Source: Mollicutes bacterium
GTDB lineage: Bacteria; Bacillota_I; Bacilli_A; Izemoplasmatales; Izemoplasmataceae
Direction: 5' to 3'
Assembly (NCBI GenBank): GCA_003568315.1
Contig: PWYL01000037.1
Location: 1-44,098 of the forward strand
DNA length: 44,098 nt
The notes under the pieces are model-generated. The model ran no database searches. It was not told the DNA's origin and worked only from the letters and a program-made list of their open reading frames with translations. This document shows, piece after piece, positions 6,455-14,345 of the stretch; the first letter of the stretch is position 1, and each line of letters begins with the position of its first letter. Made by a program: the position numbers and the translations under genes.

Positions 6455-7438
6455 TCATTTGTCGCCCATGGTCATGGCCATGACGGCTTTGGCCGTGTGC
6501 AGACGGTTCTCGGCCTCCTGATAGACGATGGAGTGTTCGCCGTCGATGACGCTGTCCTCGACCTCGTTGCCGCGGTCGGCGGGAAGGGCGTGCATGTAGT
6601 TGACATCCGCCTTGGCGAGCGCCATCTTCTCTTCGGTGCACTTCCAGTGGCGGTTCGCTTCGAGGATCTCGTCGATGACCTCGTCGCTCTCGTTCGACGC
6701 CCAGCTCCCCCAGTTCTTGGGGATGACGATGTCGGCGTCACGATAGGCTTCGTCCTGGTCATGGGTGACAATGAATGTGCCGCCGTTCTCTTGGGCGTTC
6801 TCCTTCGCCTTCTCGATGACCCAATCGGGCAGCTCATAGCCTTTGGGATGGGCGAGGACGACATCCATGCCGTAGCGCGGAAAAAGCAATGATTGCGTCA
6901 GGGGAACACTTATGGGCTTCTTGTGGCTGGTGGCATAGGCCCAGATGATGCCGACCTTGAGACGCTTGGTCTCTTTCTTCACTTCCTTGATGGTCATGAG
7001 GTCGGCGAGCCCCTGCATGGGATGATACAGGTCGCATTGGAGGTTCATGACGGGAACGGTAGCGTGAAGGGCCATCTCGCGGAGGAACTTGTTGCCGATC
7101 TTCCAAAAGCAGTTCCTGCAGGCGATGGCGTGGCCGTAGCTCGAGAGGATGATGGCCGTGTCTGTGCCGGTCTCGCCGTGGGCGATCTGCATGGTCGAGG
7201 TGTCGAGGAAGTTGGCATGACCGCCGAGTTGGGCGATGCCCGCCTCCATGGAATTCCGCGTGCGGGTGGATTGTTCGAAGAACATGAGGAAGGACGTCTT
7301 GTTCTTGAGATAGTCGGTCACCTCGTTAGCGAGGAATTTCCGTTTGAGTTCCGCGGAGACGTCGAGAAGCTTGTCGATCTCTGCTTTCTTCCAGTCTTCG
7401 AGGGTGATGAAATGTTTGCCTTTGAATAGCGGTTTCAT
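6455..7438 (-). CDS. ygeW: Knotted carbamoyltransferase YgeW-like
   Basis: The 327-residue protein belongs to the aspartate/ornithine carbamoyltransferase superfamily. It has the carbamoyl-phosphate loop STRTR (in EQSTRTRNS) and signatures of the YgeW branch: MQIAHGET, NLQCDLYHPMQ, WAYATSHKKPISVP, GMDVVLAHPKGY, WKCTEEKM and YMHALPAD. In catabolic clusters such enzymes are thought to run in the phosphorolytic direction, releasing carbamoyl phosphate from a ureido compound and so conserving ATP. The start at 7438 is preceded by AGGAGA; the upstream ATG at 7462 overlaps the ygeY stop and has no ribosome site. It is the last gene of the operon, before the shared terminator. Its true acceptor is unknown; family work points to ureido intermediates of purine breakdown. 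Confidence 0.88.
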   Translation of the reverse strand: MKPLFKGKHFITLEDWKKAEIDKLLDVSAELKRKFLANEVTDYLKNKTSFLMFFEQSTRTRNSMEAGIAQLGGHANFLDTSTMQIAHGETGTDTAIILSSYGHAIACRNCFWKIGNKFLREMALHATVPVMNLQCDLYHPMQGLADLMTIKEVKKETKRLKVGIIWAYATSHKKPISVPLTQSLLFPRYGMDVVLAHPKGYELPDWVIEKAKENAQENGGTFIVTHDQDEAYRDADIVIPKNWGSWASNESDEVIDEILEANRHWKCTEEKMALAKADVNYMHALPADRGNEVEDSVIDGEHSIVYQEAENRLHTAKAVMAMTMGDK

Positions 7439-7458
7439 GTTTATCTCTCCTAGTCTGT

Positions 7459-8667
7459 TCATTTTTTCAGTTCGAGATATTTATGGGGGATGATCGCATA
7501 CACGGCGGCGGCTCGCACGAGATGTTTTTTTTCGGTCTTTTCGTTGGGGGCGTGGGCCTCGTTCTCATGACCGGGACCGAACCCGATGCAGGGGATGTTG
7601 TAACGGCCCATGATGGATACACCGTTTGTCGAGAAGGTCCACTTGTCGACGAGGGGCTCTTTGTCGAAAAGGTCACGGTAGGCGCCGACGGCCGCCCGGG
7701 TGGCGATGTGGTCCTCGGGAAGGACCCAGGAAGGGAAATAGGCTTCGGTGGGATATTCCAACCCGGTGTAGGAAGGGCGGTCATAGGTGTACATCTCGAC
7801 TTTCGCCGCCGCGTTCTTCACGGAAGGAAGCTCCCTTATCTCTTCCAAGGCGCCTTCATGCGTCTCGCCGTGGGTGAGCCGTCTGTCGATGGAGATCGAG
7901 CAGCCGTCCGCCACCGCGCAACGGGAGGGTGACGAAGAGAAAATCTCGCTCACCGTGAGGGTGCCCTTGCCGAGGAAGGCATCATAGTGGAGTTTCTCGT
8001 TCAAATCCTCGAGTTCGGTCAAAATCGGCGCCATCTTGAAAATGGCGTTCTCACCGCGTTCTGGGGCGCTGCCGTGGCATGAGACACCGCGGGTCGAGAC
8101 CTTGATCTCCATGCGGCCGCGATGCCCCCTGTAGATGTTCAGACTCGTCGGTTCGGTGATGACGACGAAGTCGGGGCGTATTCCCATCTCTTCGATGATG
8201 TATTGCCAGCACAAGCCGTCGCAATCCTCCTCTTGCACGGTACCTGTCACAAGCAGGGTGTAATCGCCTTCGAGACCGAGGTCCTTGATGATCCTTCCGG
8301 CATAGACCATGGAAGCCATGCCACCTTCTTGATCGCTCGTGCCGCGGCCGCCGATGTGTGTCTCGTCTTCGAAACCCTCATAGGGGTCGAAATCCCAATT
8401 GTCCTTTTCACCGACACCCACGGTGTCGATATGGGCGTCCATGGCGATCAAGTGTTTTCCCGTGCCGATCCGGCCGTGGATGTTTCCCATGGGGTCAATC
8501 TCGACCTTGTCGAAGCCGACCTTCTCCATCTCGGTCTTGATCCTCTCGATGACTTCCTTCTCCTCTGCGCTTTCGGAGGGGATCCGCACCATGTCACGCA
8601 GAAACGCGGTCATGTCATGTTCGTATTCTTTCGCTTTCGCGAGGATTTTCTCCATTATCGCTTTCAT
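7459..8667 (-). CDS. ygeY: YgeY-family M20 metallohydrolase
   Basis: The 402-residue protein is of the M20/ArgE-DapE di-zinc amidohydrolase fold. Metal-site motifs are [28 protein letters not shown] and, near the C-terminus, [11 protein letters not shown]. The family is called YgeY and accompanies selenium/molybdenum hydroxylase gene sets. It is expected to hydrolyse an amide or ureido bond of a late intermediate in purine degradation. The start ATG 8667 overlaps the stop of the preceding PLP-enzyme gene (ATGA) and has GGAGGAG upstream; the longer open frame reaching to 8748 lies within that gene and is not used. Next in the operon is ygeW, 20 bases on. Confidence 0.88.
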   Translation of the reverse strand: MKAIMEKILAKAKEYEHDMTAFLRDMVRIPSESAEEKEVIERIKTEMEKVGFDKVEIDPMGNIHGRIGTGKHLIAMDAHIDTVGVGEKDNWDFDPYEGFEDETHIGGRGTSDQEGGMASMVYAGRIIKDLGLEGDYTLLVTGTVQEEDCDGLCWQYIIEEMGIRPDFVVITEPTSLNIYRGHRGRMEIKVSTRGVSCHGSAPERGENAIFKMAPILTELEDLNEKLHYDAFLGKGTLTVSEIFSSSPSRCAVADGCSISIDRRLTHGETHEGALEEIRELPSVKNAAAKVEMYTYDRPSYTGLEYPTEAYFPSWVLPEDHIATRAAVGAYRDLFDKEPLVDKWTFSTNGVSIMGRYNIPCIGFGPGHENEAHAPNEKTEKKHLVRAAAVYAIIPHKYLELKK

Positions 8668-10040
8668 CTTTTCTCCTCCTTTTCTTTGGTTCTTTTCTTG
8701 GCGATTTCCTCGTTGTAATAAAACACCTTCTCGTATTCGGCATCCCAAAAATCCATAGATTTCATCTTCTCAAGATAGGCCTTGTCGTAGCCGAACTTGA
8801 GCCAATCCTTCTCCTTTTGCGCGAAAAGGCGCTTTTTCATCTCCCAAGGGCGATAATCAACGATGTGGGCGGTATCGGCCCGTAAGAAGATGTCGCAAAA
8901 CCAACGCTCGAGGACGAAGTCCTCGGTCTCGAGATAGCGTTTCTCGAGCTCCTCCAACACACTGTCGTAGCGGTCGAATCCGTCCGTCGCGACGGTGACG
9001 ACGTTGTCTTCGGGCCCGAGGCGGAGGTATTTCGCCATCTTGATGGCGCCGATGATGTTGCAGATGCCGCTGACGCCGAAGAGTCCTTTGAGTGCTTTCG
9101 CCTCTGCGCTCGTGAGTCCCATCGCTTCGAGGATTTTCCTCCCGTCTTGGATGATCTTCAGTCCTCGCACGGCATCCTCGTCCTCGATGAGGGCGATGAA
9201 ATCGGTGGTCAAGACATTGTGGATGAGAGTGCACATCTTGTCGCCGATGCCTTCGATGCGGTGCTGGCCGCGGCCGCCGTCCATGAGCGTCGAACACTCA
9301 TAAGGCTCCAGGGCGGTTGTTTTCGCTTCGGGGAAGGACTCTTTGATCCTGTCGCCCGCCGCGAGCGTGCCCGCGCTTCCCGGTGCCGCCGCAAAACAGG
9401 CGATCCTTCCGTTGCCGATGCCTTCCACGGCTTCGATGGCGGCCCCGCCCGTCACGTGACGATGGAAACGGTAGTTGGGCATGAGCTCGAATTGCGCGAG
9501 GGCGACGTTCTTTTCCTCTCGGGCCATCTCGTGAGTCTTTTCGAGGGTGAGGATGACATCGCTCTCCGTGCCCGGTGTGAGTTCGAGGTTCGCACCATAA
9601 CCCTTGATGCGCTCATAGCGTTCTTTGCTCATGTTGTCGGGCATGATGACGGTGGAGTCGTATTTCATGAGATTGCAGATGTAGGCCACACCGATGCCGA
9701 AATTCCCGGTCGAAGGCCCGAGGATGTTGTGTTTGCCGGGGACGATGTCCCCATCCACCGCACCCTCGATGAGTGTGGCATAGGCGGGGCCGACCTTGTG
9801 CGAGCCGCTCGGGAAATCCTTCCCGATGAGCACCACGATGTTCGCTTCCACCCCGGTCAGCGCTTGCGGGAGGACGATTTTTCGCACTTGGTCATGTTCG
9901 TCCTTCCAGGTGATGTTGAAGAGGTTCATGGGGTCGAGTTCGTTCTTTTTCGCTTGCAGGGCCCATTTGCGGATGGCGGGATCGATTGTTTCGGGATGAA
10001 GCATCTCGTCATATGTGGGCCCGAAAGGGATCTTCTTCAT
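8664..10040 (-). CDS. PLP-dependent fold-type II enzyme in the ygeX (ammonia-lyase) position
   Basis: The 458-residue protein has the tryptophan-synthase-beta/cysteine-synthase fold. The PLP lysine is in [13 protein letters not shown], the cofactor phosphate loop in [13 protein letters not shown], and a glycine-rich loop in [12 protein letters not shown]. In known purine/urate clusters this slot holds YgeX, 2,3-diaminopropionate ammonia-lyase, which makes pyruvate and ammonia. This protein keeps the fold but not the YgeX motifs around the lysine (NAFKMLGG type), so it is a different branch; beta-elimination or ammonia-lyase chemistry is inferred. The start ATG 10040 has AAAGGAGG upstream and overlaps the stop of the threonine-synthase-like gene (ATGA). 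The C-terminal 60 residues are unusually rich in Lys and Glu. Confidence 0.75.
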   Translation of the reverse strand: MKKIPFGPTYDEMLHPETIDPAIRKWALQAKKNELDPMNLFNITWKDEHDQVRKIVLPQALTGVEANIVVLIGKDFPSGSHKVGPAYATLIEGAVDGDIVPGKHNILGPSTGNFGIGVAYICNLMKYDSTVIMPDNMSKERYERIKGYGANLELTPGTESDVILTLEKTHEMAREEKNVALAQFELMPNYRFHRHVTGGAAIEAVEGIGNGRIACFAAAPGSAGTLAAGDRIKESFPEAKTTALEPYECSTLMDGGRGQHRIEGIGDKMCTLIHNVLTTDFIALIEDEDAVRGLKIIQDGRKILEAMGLTSAEAKALKGLFGVSGICNIIGAIKMAKYLRLGPEDNVVTVATDGFDRYDSVLEELEKRYLETEDFVLERWFCDIFLRADTAHIVDYRPWEMKKRLFAQKEKDWLKFGYDKAYLEKMKSMDFWDAEYEKVFYYNEEIAKKRTKEKEEKR

Positions 10041-11293
10041 TTTGTTCCTCCTTTGTGATGGTCTTTGTCGAAGTATTCTATGAGCTCCTCCAGGCCGCCT
10101 TGGAAATTTTTGATACGCCCGAGGCTCGCTTTCATGCTCAATGTGTCTTTGAGACCGTTTCCGGTCGAGACGAGGACGACATGTTCGTCCTTGCCGATGA
10201 TGCCTTCCCGTAGAGCTTTCTCGAGTCCGGCCAAGGAAGCGGCGGCGGCCGGCTCGGCGAAGACGCCTTCCTCTTTGCCCAAGGTCCGTACGGCTTCGAG
10301 GATGGCTTCGTCGGTCACCGTGACCCATTCGCCGGATGTCTCTTTGACAGCTCGCAGGGCTTTCACGGGATTTCGCGGGATGCCCACGGCGATGCTGTCG
10401 GCGATGGTGTCCCCGTTTGTCTCGCGGAGTCCGCGTCCTTCTTTTGCCGCTTCAAAGAATGGGGCGCAACCAACGCTTTGCACACCGAGAAGGCGCGGGG
10501 TCTTCTTGGTGAGACCGAGGGCTTCGAGTTCCTTGAAGCCTTTATGGACACCGGCGATCGTGCAGCCGTCGCCCACACTCACGACGACCCAGTCGGGAGG
10601 GTGGAAATCGAGTTGTTCAACGATCTCGAAGGCGACGGTCTTCTTGCCCTCGACCATGTGGGCGTTGATGGCGGCGTTGCGGTTGTACCAGCCGAAATGG
10701 CCGATCGCCGCTTTGGAGAGATTGTAGGCGGCTTTGTAGTCGCCTTCGACCCTCACCACCCTTGCGCCGAAGGCGATGAGTTGGCTCAATTTTCCCTTGG
10801 GCGCGCGGGAAGGCACGAAGATGACCGTCTTCACCCCGAGTCTCGCGGCATTCCCGGCCAAAGAAGAGGCGGCGTTTCCCGTCGAGCTGCAGGCGATGGT
10901 CGTGTTGCCCACCTCCAAGGCTTTCAACACGGCCACGGCCGAGGCGCGGTCTTTCAAGGAGCCCGTCGGATTCATGCCTTCGTCCTTTATATGAAACCTT
11001 TTCAGACCCATTGTGTCTTTCAGTCTCTTCGATGCGTAAAGCGGTGTCCAGCCCACACGGAGGGTGTCTTTCATGTGCGTCTCTTTCACGGGAAGGAGCG
11101 GGGCGTAGCGCCACATGGAAAAATCGCCCCGGGCGGCGAAGGTGTCGCGGGAGAGGTCAAGTTTCAACTTGTCGAGATCATACAAGACGTCGAGGATGCC
11201 CGTCTCGCCGCAGGATGGGCAGGTGTAGAAATCCACGGGGGCTTCATATGATTTTTGACAGAGTGTGCACTTGTAGTGGGTCACATAGTCCAT
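10037..11293 (-). CDS. Threonine-synthase-like PLP enzyme with N-terminal zinc ribbon
   Basis: The 418-residue protein begins with a Cys4 zinc ribbon (CTLC and CPSC, residues 8-29), then a fold-type II PLP domain. The Schiff-base lysine is in NPTGSLKDRAS and the phosphate loop in SSTGNAASSLAGN. The overall pattern matches archaeal-type threonine synthase, and database naming would probably be thrC. Its position inside a catabolic operon, directly before another fold-type II enzyme and with no homoserine genes, argues for a related elimination reaction on an amino-acid intermediate of purine breakdown instead of threonine synthesis. The start ATG 11293 lies 1 base after the adenine-deaminase stop, with AGAGG upstream. 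It overlaps the next gene by 4 bases. Confidence 0.8.
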   Translation of the reverse strand: MDYVTHYKCTLCQKSYEAPVDFYTCPSCGETGILDVLYDLDKLKLDLSRDTFAARGDFSMWRYAPLLPVKETHMKDTLRVGWTPLYASKRLKDTMGLKRFHIKDEGMNPTGSLKDRASAVAVLKALEVGNTTIACSSTGNAASSLAGNAARLGVKTVIFVPSRAPKGKLSQLIAFGARVVRVEGDYKAAYNLSKAAIGHFGWYNRNAAINAHMVEGKKTVAFEIVEQLDFHPPDWVVVSVGDGCTIAGVHKGFKELEALGLTKKTPRLLGVQSVGCAPFFEAAKEGRGLRETNGDTIADSIAVGIPRNPVKALRAVKETSGEWVTVTDEAILEAVRTLGKEEGVFAEPAAAASLAGLEKALREGIIGKDEHVVLVSTGNGLKDTLSMKASLGRIKNFQGGLEELIEYFDKDHHKGGTK

Positions 11294-11294
11294 G

Positions 11295-13019
11295 TCAATC
11301 CTCTTCTCCTTTTGTGAAAGTGATATCCACGTGTTGGAACTTCTCCACATCGAAAAGGCCGAGGTCGGTGAGTTTCAATTCGGGAATGACCGGCAGCGAA
11401 AGGAAAGAAAGCGGCACGAAAGGATCGGCGATCTTTCCGGAGAGTCCCATGGCGCGGATTTTCGTTTTCATCCTTTCGAGGGTCTTTGCGACCTTTGCGG
11501 GATCCTCGGCCGTCATGATGCCCGCAATCTCCAAGGGAAGGGAGTCTTCGACTTTGCCCTCTTTCACGAGGACGATGCCGCCTTGGATCCGTCTCATCTC
11601 TTTTGCGGCCAATCGCATGGCCTCGTCGTCATCACCGATGACGACGAGATTGTGGGAATCGTGGGCGATGGTCATGGCGAGGGCGCCGTGACGCATCCCA
11701 TAGCCCCTGATTAAGCCGAGACCGATGTTTCCCGTGTTCTTGTGGCGTTCGATGACGGCCGCTTTCAAGAGTTCCACTCCATCCTCGTCCCGGTAACGTC
11801 CGTCTTTTTCGGTCACTTCCGCGATGATGTGCCGGGTGGTGATGTTTCCGGGGACGAGACCGATGATGCGGGCTTTGCCTTTGAAAGGGGGCAAGGTGAA
11901 ATCGAGACGGTCCACATCGACTTTCACTGTGTCTGTCACCTGTTTCGAGCGGGTGATTTTCGCTTTTTGCCCGGGTTTTTGGTCCAAAGCGACGAGTTCT
12001 CCGTCCTTGTAGACCTCTTCGGGCTCGATCCGTTCGAGGCTCTTGAAGACGATGAAGTCGGCCTTCCTTCCCGGCGCGATCGCACCCCTGTCATGCAGCC
12101 GGTAGCACTCGGCCGCGTTCAAGGTGGCCATGGTGAGCGCCGTCTCGGCGGAGAATCCCGCCTCGATGGCGATGTTCACGTTTTTGTTGATGTGGCCTTC
12201 GGCGCGGATGTCCTCGGGATGTTTGTCGTCGGTGCAAAAGAGCACTCTTGACACGTTCGCTTTCGTCACGGCGGGAAGGAGGTCCTTGACATTTTTCGTG
12301 GCCGAGCCTTCCCTGAGATGCACATACATGCCCTTGCCGACACGCTCTTCAAGCTCTTCGGGAGTGCTGCATTCATGGTCGGTCATGACACCGCCGAGGA
12401 TGTAGGCGTTCAGATCCTTACCCTTGAGGCCCGGGGCGTGGCCGTCGATGATCTTTCCCTTGGCCAAGGCGATCTTTTTCATGATGTCGGCATCCGCCGC
12501 CAAGACGTCGGGATAGTTCATGACCTCGCCGAGGCCGAAGACGCCTTCTTCTTCGAGGAGGCTTTCGACGTCCTCGGCGGTGATGGACGCGCCCGCGGTC
12601 TCGAAACGGGTCGCGGGAACGCTCGAGGGGATCATCATGAAGATATCGAGCGGGGTCGAGGAGGCACTCTCCAACATGAAGCGGATGCCTTCCTTGCCCA
12701 AGACGTTCGCGATCTCGTGGGGGTCGGCGATGACGGTCGTCGTCCCCTTGGGGAGGATGATGTTTCCGAACTGGGCGGGGGTCACCATCGAGGACTCGAT
12801 GTGCACATGACCGTCGATCAGCCCCGGTGCCAGATAACGGCCGCCGAGGTCGATCTCCTTTTTCCCCCGATACTCTCCCACACCCAGGATCACGCCGTTC
12901 TCGACGGCGATGGAGGTCGTGTGGAAGGTCTTGTTGAAGACGTCGAGGACTCTCGCGTTCTTGAAGACCTTCTCGGTGGGTGTCTCGCCTCTCGCGATGC
13001 TTGCCGTTCTTTTGTCCAT
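11295..13019 (-). CDS. ade: Adenine deaminase
   Basis: The 574-residue protein is a full-length bacterial adenine deaminase of the amidohydrolase superfamily, converting adenine to hypoxanthine and ammonia. Metal-site motifs are GLIDGHVHIESS, DPHEIANVLG, GHAPGL and FCTDDKHPED. The C-terminal family domain is present, with GMRHGALAMTIAHDSHN and VVIGDDDEAM. It feeds hypoxanthine to the molybdenum hydroxylases encoded next to it. The start ATG 13019 is preceded by AGAGGGGG; the gap to the upstream FAD-subunit gene is 19 bases, one of the widest in the operon. The family assignment is secure. Confidence 0.95.
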   Translation of the reverse strand: MDKRTASIARGETPTEKVFKNARVLDVFNKTFHTTSIAVENGVILGVGEYRGKKEIDLGGRYLAPGLIDGHVHIESSMVTPAQFGNIILPKGTTTVIADPHEIANVLGKEGIRFMLESASSTPLDIFMMIPSSVPATRFETAGASITAEDVESLLEEEGVFGLGEVMNYPDVLAADADIMKKIALAKGKIIDGHAPGLKGKDLNAYILGGVMTDHECSTPEELEERVGKGMYVHLREGSATKNVKDLLPAVTKANVSRVLFCTDDKHPEDIRAEGHINKNVNIAIEAGFSAETALTMATLNAAECYRLHDRGAIAPGRKADFIVFKSLERIEPEEVYKDGELVALDQKPGQKAKITRSKQVTDTVKVDVDRLDFTLPPFKGKARIIGLVPGNITTRHIIAEVTEKDGRYRDEDGVELLKAAVIERHKNTGNIGLGLIRGYGMRHGALAMTIAHDSHNLVVIGDDDEAMRLAAKEMRRIQGGIVLVKEGKVEDSLPLEIAGIMTAEDPAKVAKTLERMKTKIRAMGLSGKIADPFVPLSFLSLPVIPELKLTDLGLFDVEKFQHVDITFTKGEED

Positions 13020-13038
13020 CGTGCTGTCCCCCTCTTGG

Positions 13039-13878
13039 TCAAAGGCTTGTGATGAATTGGCGGATCATGTTCAAGGCGACCTCTTTCCGGTAGGCCGCAT
13101 TCGAGCGTTGGTCGCTTATGGGGCGGACCAAGGGCGCATACGCCGCGACGATCTCTTCTGCGGAGTCTTTCATCTCGGTCTTCGTCTTCCCTTTGACACC
13201 TCTTTCGACATCCTCGTCCCGGAGGGTCTTCGGGGCCACGGCGCCGAGACTCAACCGGAAGTCGGCAACGTTTTCATCCGAAAACTTCACGGCACCACCG
13301 AAGGCGACCTTGCTGATGGCATCCGCCTTCCTGCCGCCGACCTTCCAAAAGACGGTCTTGTCGAAAGAAGCCTCGGGCAGACGGATTTCCTTGATGATCT
13401 CTCTCTTGCCGATGACGGTCTTTCCGGGACCGGTGACGACCTCTTTGTAGGGAATCGTCCTTGTGGAATCCTTGCTTTCGAGCACACATTGCGCATCGAG
13501 AAGACGCAACACGACAAGCGAGTCTCCCGCGGGTGAGGCGTTGCCGATGTTTCCCGCGAGGGTGCCCATCTTGCGGATGGCGGGACTCGCGAGAATCCGG
13601 AGGCAATCCCTGAGCACCGTCGGGACCCTCTCGTCATGGAGGAGGTCTTCATAGGAGGTGAGCGCGCCGATGGCGAGATGGCCTTTTTCTTCACTCACAT
13701 AGCGCAATTCGTCGAGATTGTGGATGTAGAGCACATCAGAGGCAAAGGGGACGGGGGTCTCGGAGAGTCTCCGGTTTCGCACCATGAGGTCGGTACCGCC
13801 GGCGAGGATGCGGTATGTCCCTTCGGAGAGTTTCTCCAAAGCGTCTTGGTAGTCCTTGGCGATGTGGTGGGTCACCAT
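13039..13878 (-). CDS. Molybdenum hydroxylase 1, FAD subunit
   Basis: The 279-residue protein is of the CO-dehydrogenase/xanthine-dehydrogenase flavoprotein (XdhB) family. FAD-binding motifs are ILAGGTDLMV near the N-terminus and TLAGNIGNASPAGDS in the middle. It takes electrons from the 2Fe-2S subunit and passes them to NAD+ or another acceptor. ATG 13878 overlaps the 2Fe-2S gene by 7 bases, so translation is coupled. The longer open frame upstream is the overlapping gene read in another frame. The subunit order in this set is Mo, FeS, FAD, the reverse of the second hydroxylase in the operon. Confidence 0.9.
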   Translation of the reverse strand: MVTHHIAKDYQDALEKLSEGTYRILAGGTDLMVRNRRLSETPVPFASDVLYIHNLDELRYVSEEKGHLAIGALTSYEDLLHDERVPTVLRDCLRILASPAIRKMGTLAGNIGNASPAGDSLVVLRLLDAQCVLESKDSTRTIPYKEVVTGPGKTVIGKREIIKEIRLPEASFDKTVFWKVGGRKADAISKVAFGGAVKFSDENVADFRLSLGAVAPKTLRDEDVERGVKGKTKTEMKDSAEEIVAAYAPLVRPISDQRSNAAYRKEVALNMIRQFITSL

Positions 13879-14345
13879 AGTCCTTCCCCCCTTTTCGTCG
13901 CCCGTTTCACGGCGGCGACGATCATGTTGTAGCCGGTGCAGCGGCAGAGATTGCCCGAAAGCCCGATGCGGATCTCTTCGTCCGTCGGGCGGGGATTGTG
14001 TCTGAGGAGGCTTTCGGCGGCGATCACCATGCCGGGTGTGCAAATGCCGCATTGCACGGCGCCTTCATGGACGAAGGCCTCTTGGATGGTCCGGAAACGC
14101 TCGGTCTGCTTGAAGCCTTCGATCGTCACGACATCTCTGCCGGAAACACTTCCCAAAGGGAGGAGGCAGGAATTCACGATGTGACCGTCAAGCAGAATCG
14201 CGCAAGCGCCGCATTCGCCTTCGCCGCATCCTTCCTTTTGTCCCGTGAGGTTCTTCTTGACACGCAACACATCGAGAAAGCGCATGTTCAAGGGCGCATC
14301 CACGGTCGTTCTTTCACCGTTCAGCGTGAAGGTGACTTCAGCCAT
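13872..14345 (-). CDS. Molybdenum hydroxylase 1, 2Fe-2S subunit
   Basis: The 157-residue protein has the two cluster domains of XdhC/CoxS-type small subunits. The plant-ferredoxin-like cluster uses CGEGECGAC plus a later Cys (VNSC). The alpha-helical cluster nearest the molybdenum uses QCGICTPGM and LCRCTGY. It relays electrons from the molybdopterin subunit to the FAD subunit. The gene overlaps both neighbours, by 8 bases upstream and 7 downstream, as expected for subunits made in equal amounts. All eight cysteine ligands are present. Confidence 0.93.
   Translation of the reverse strand: MAEVTFTLNGERTTVDAPLNMRFLDVLRVKKNLTGQKEGCGEGECGACAILLDGHIVNSCLLPLGSVSGRDVVTIEGFKQTERFRTIQEAFVHEGAVQCGICTPGMVIAAESLLRHNPRPTDEEIRIGLSGNLCRCTGYNMIVAAVKRATKRGEGLW

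Noticed and set aside
10037-11293. Threonine synthase for amino-acid biosynthesis
   Set aside because: The fold fits, but the gene is coupled on both sides to purine-catabolic genes and no homoserine genes are near, so I list it as a threonine-synthase-like enzyme without the thrC name.
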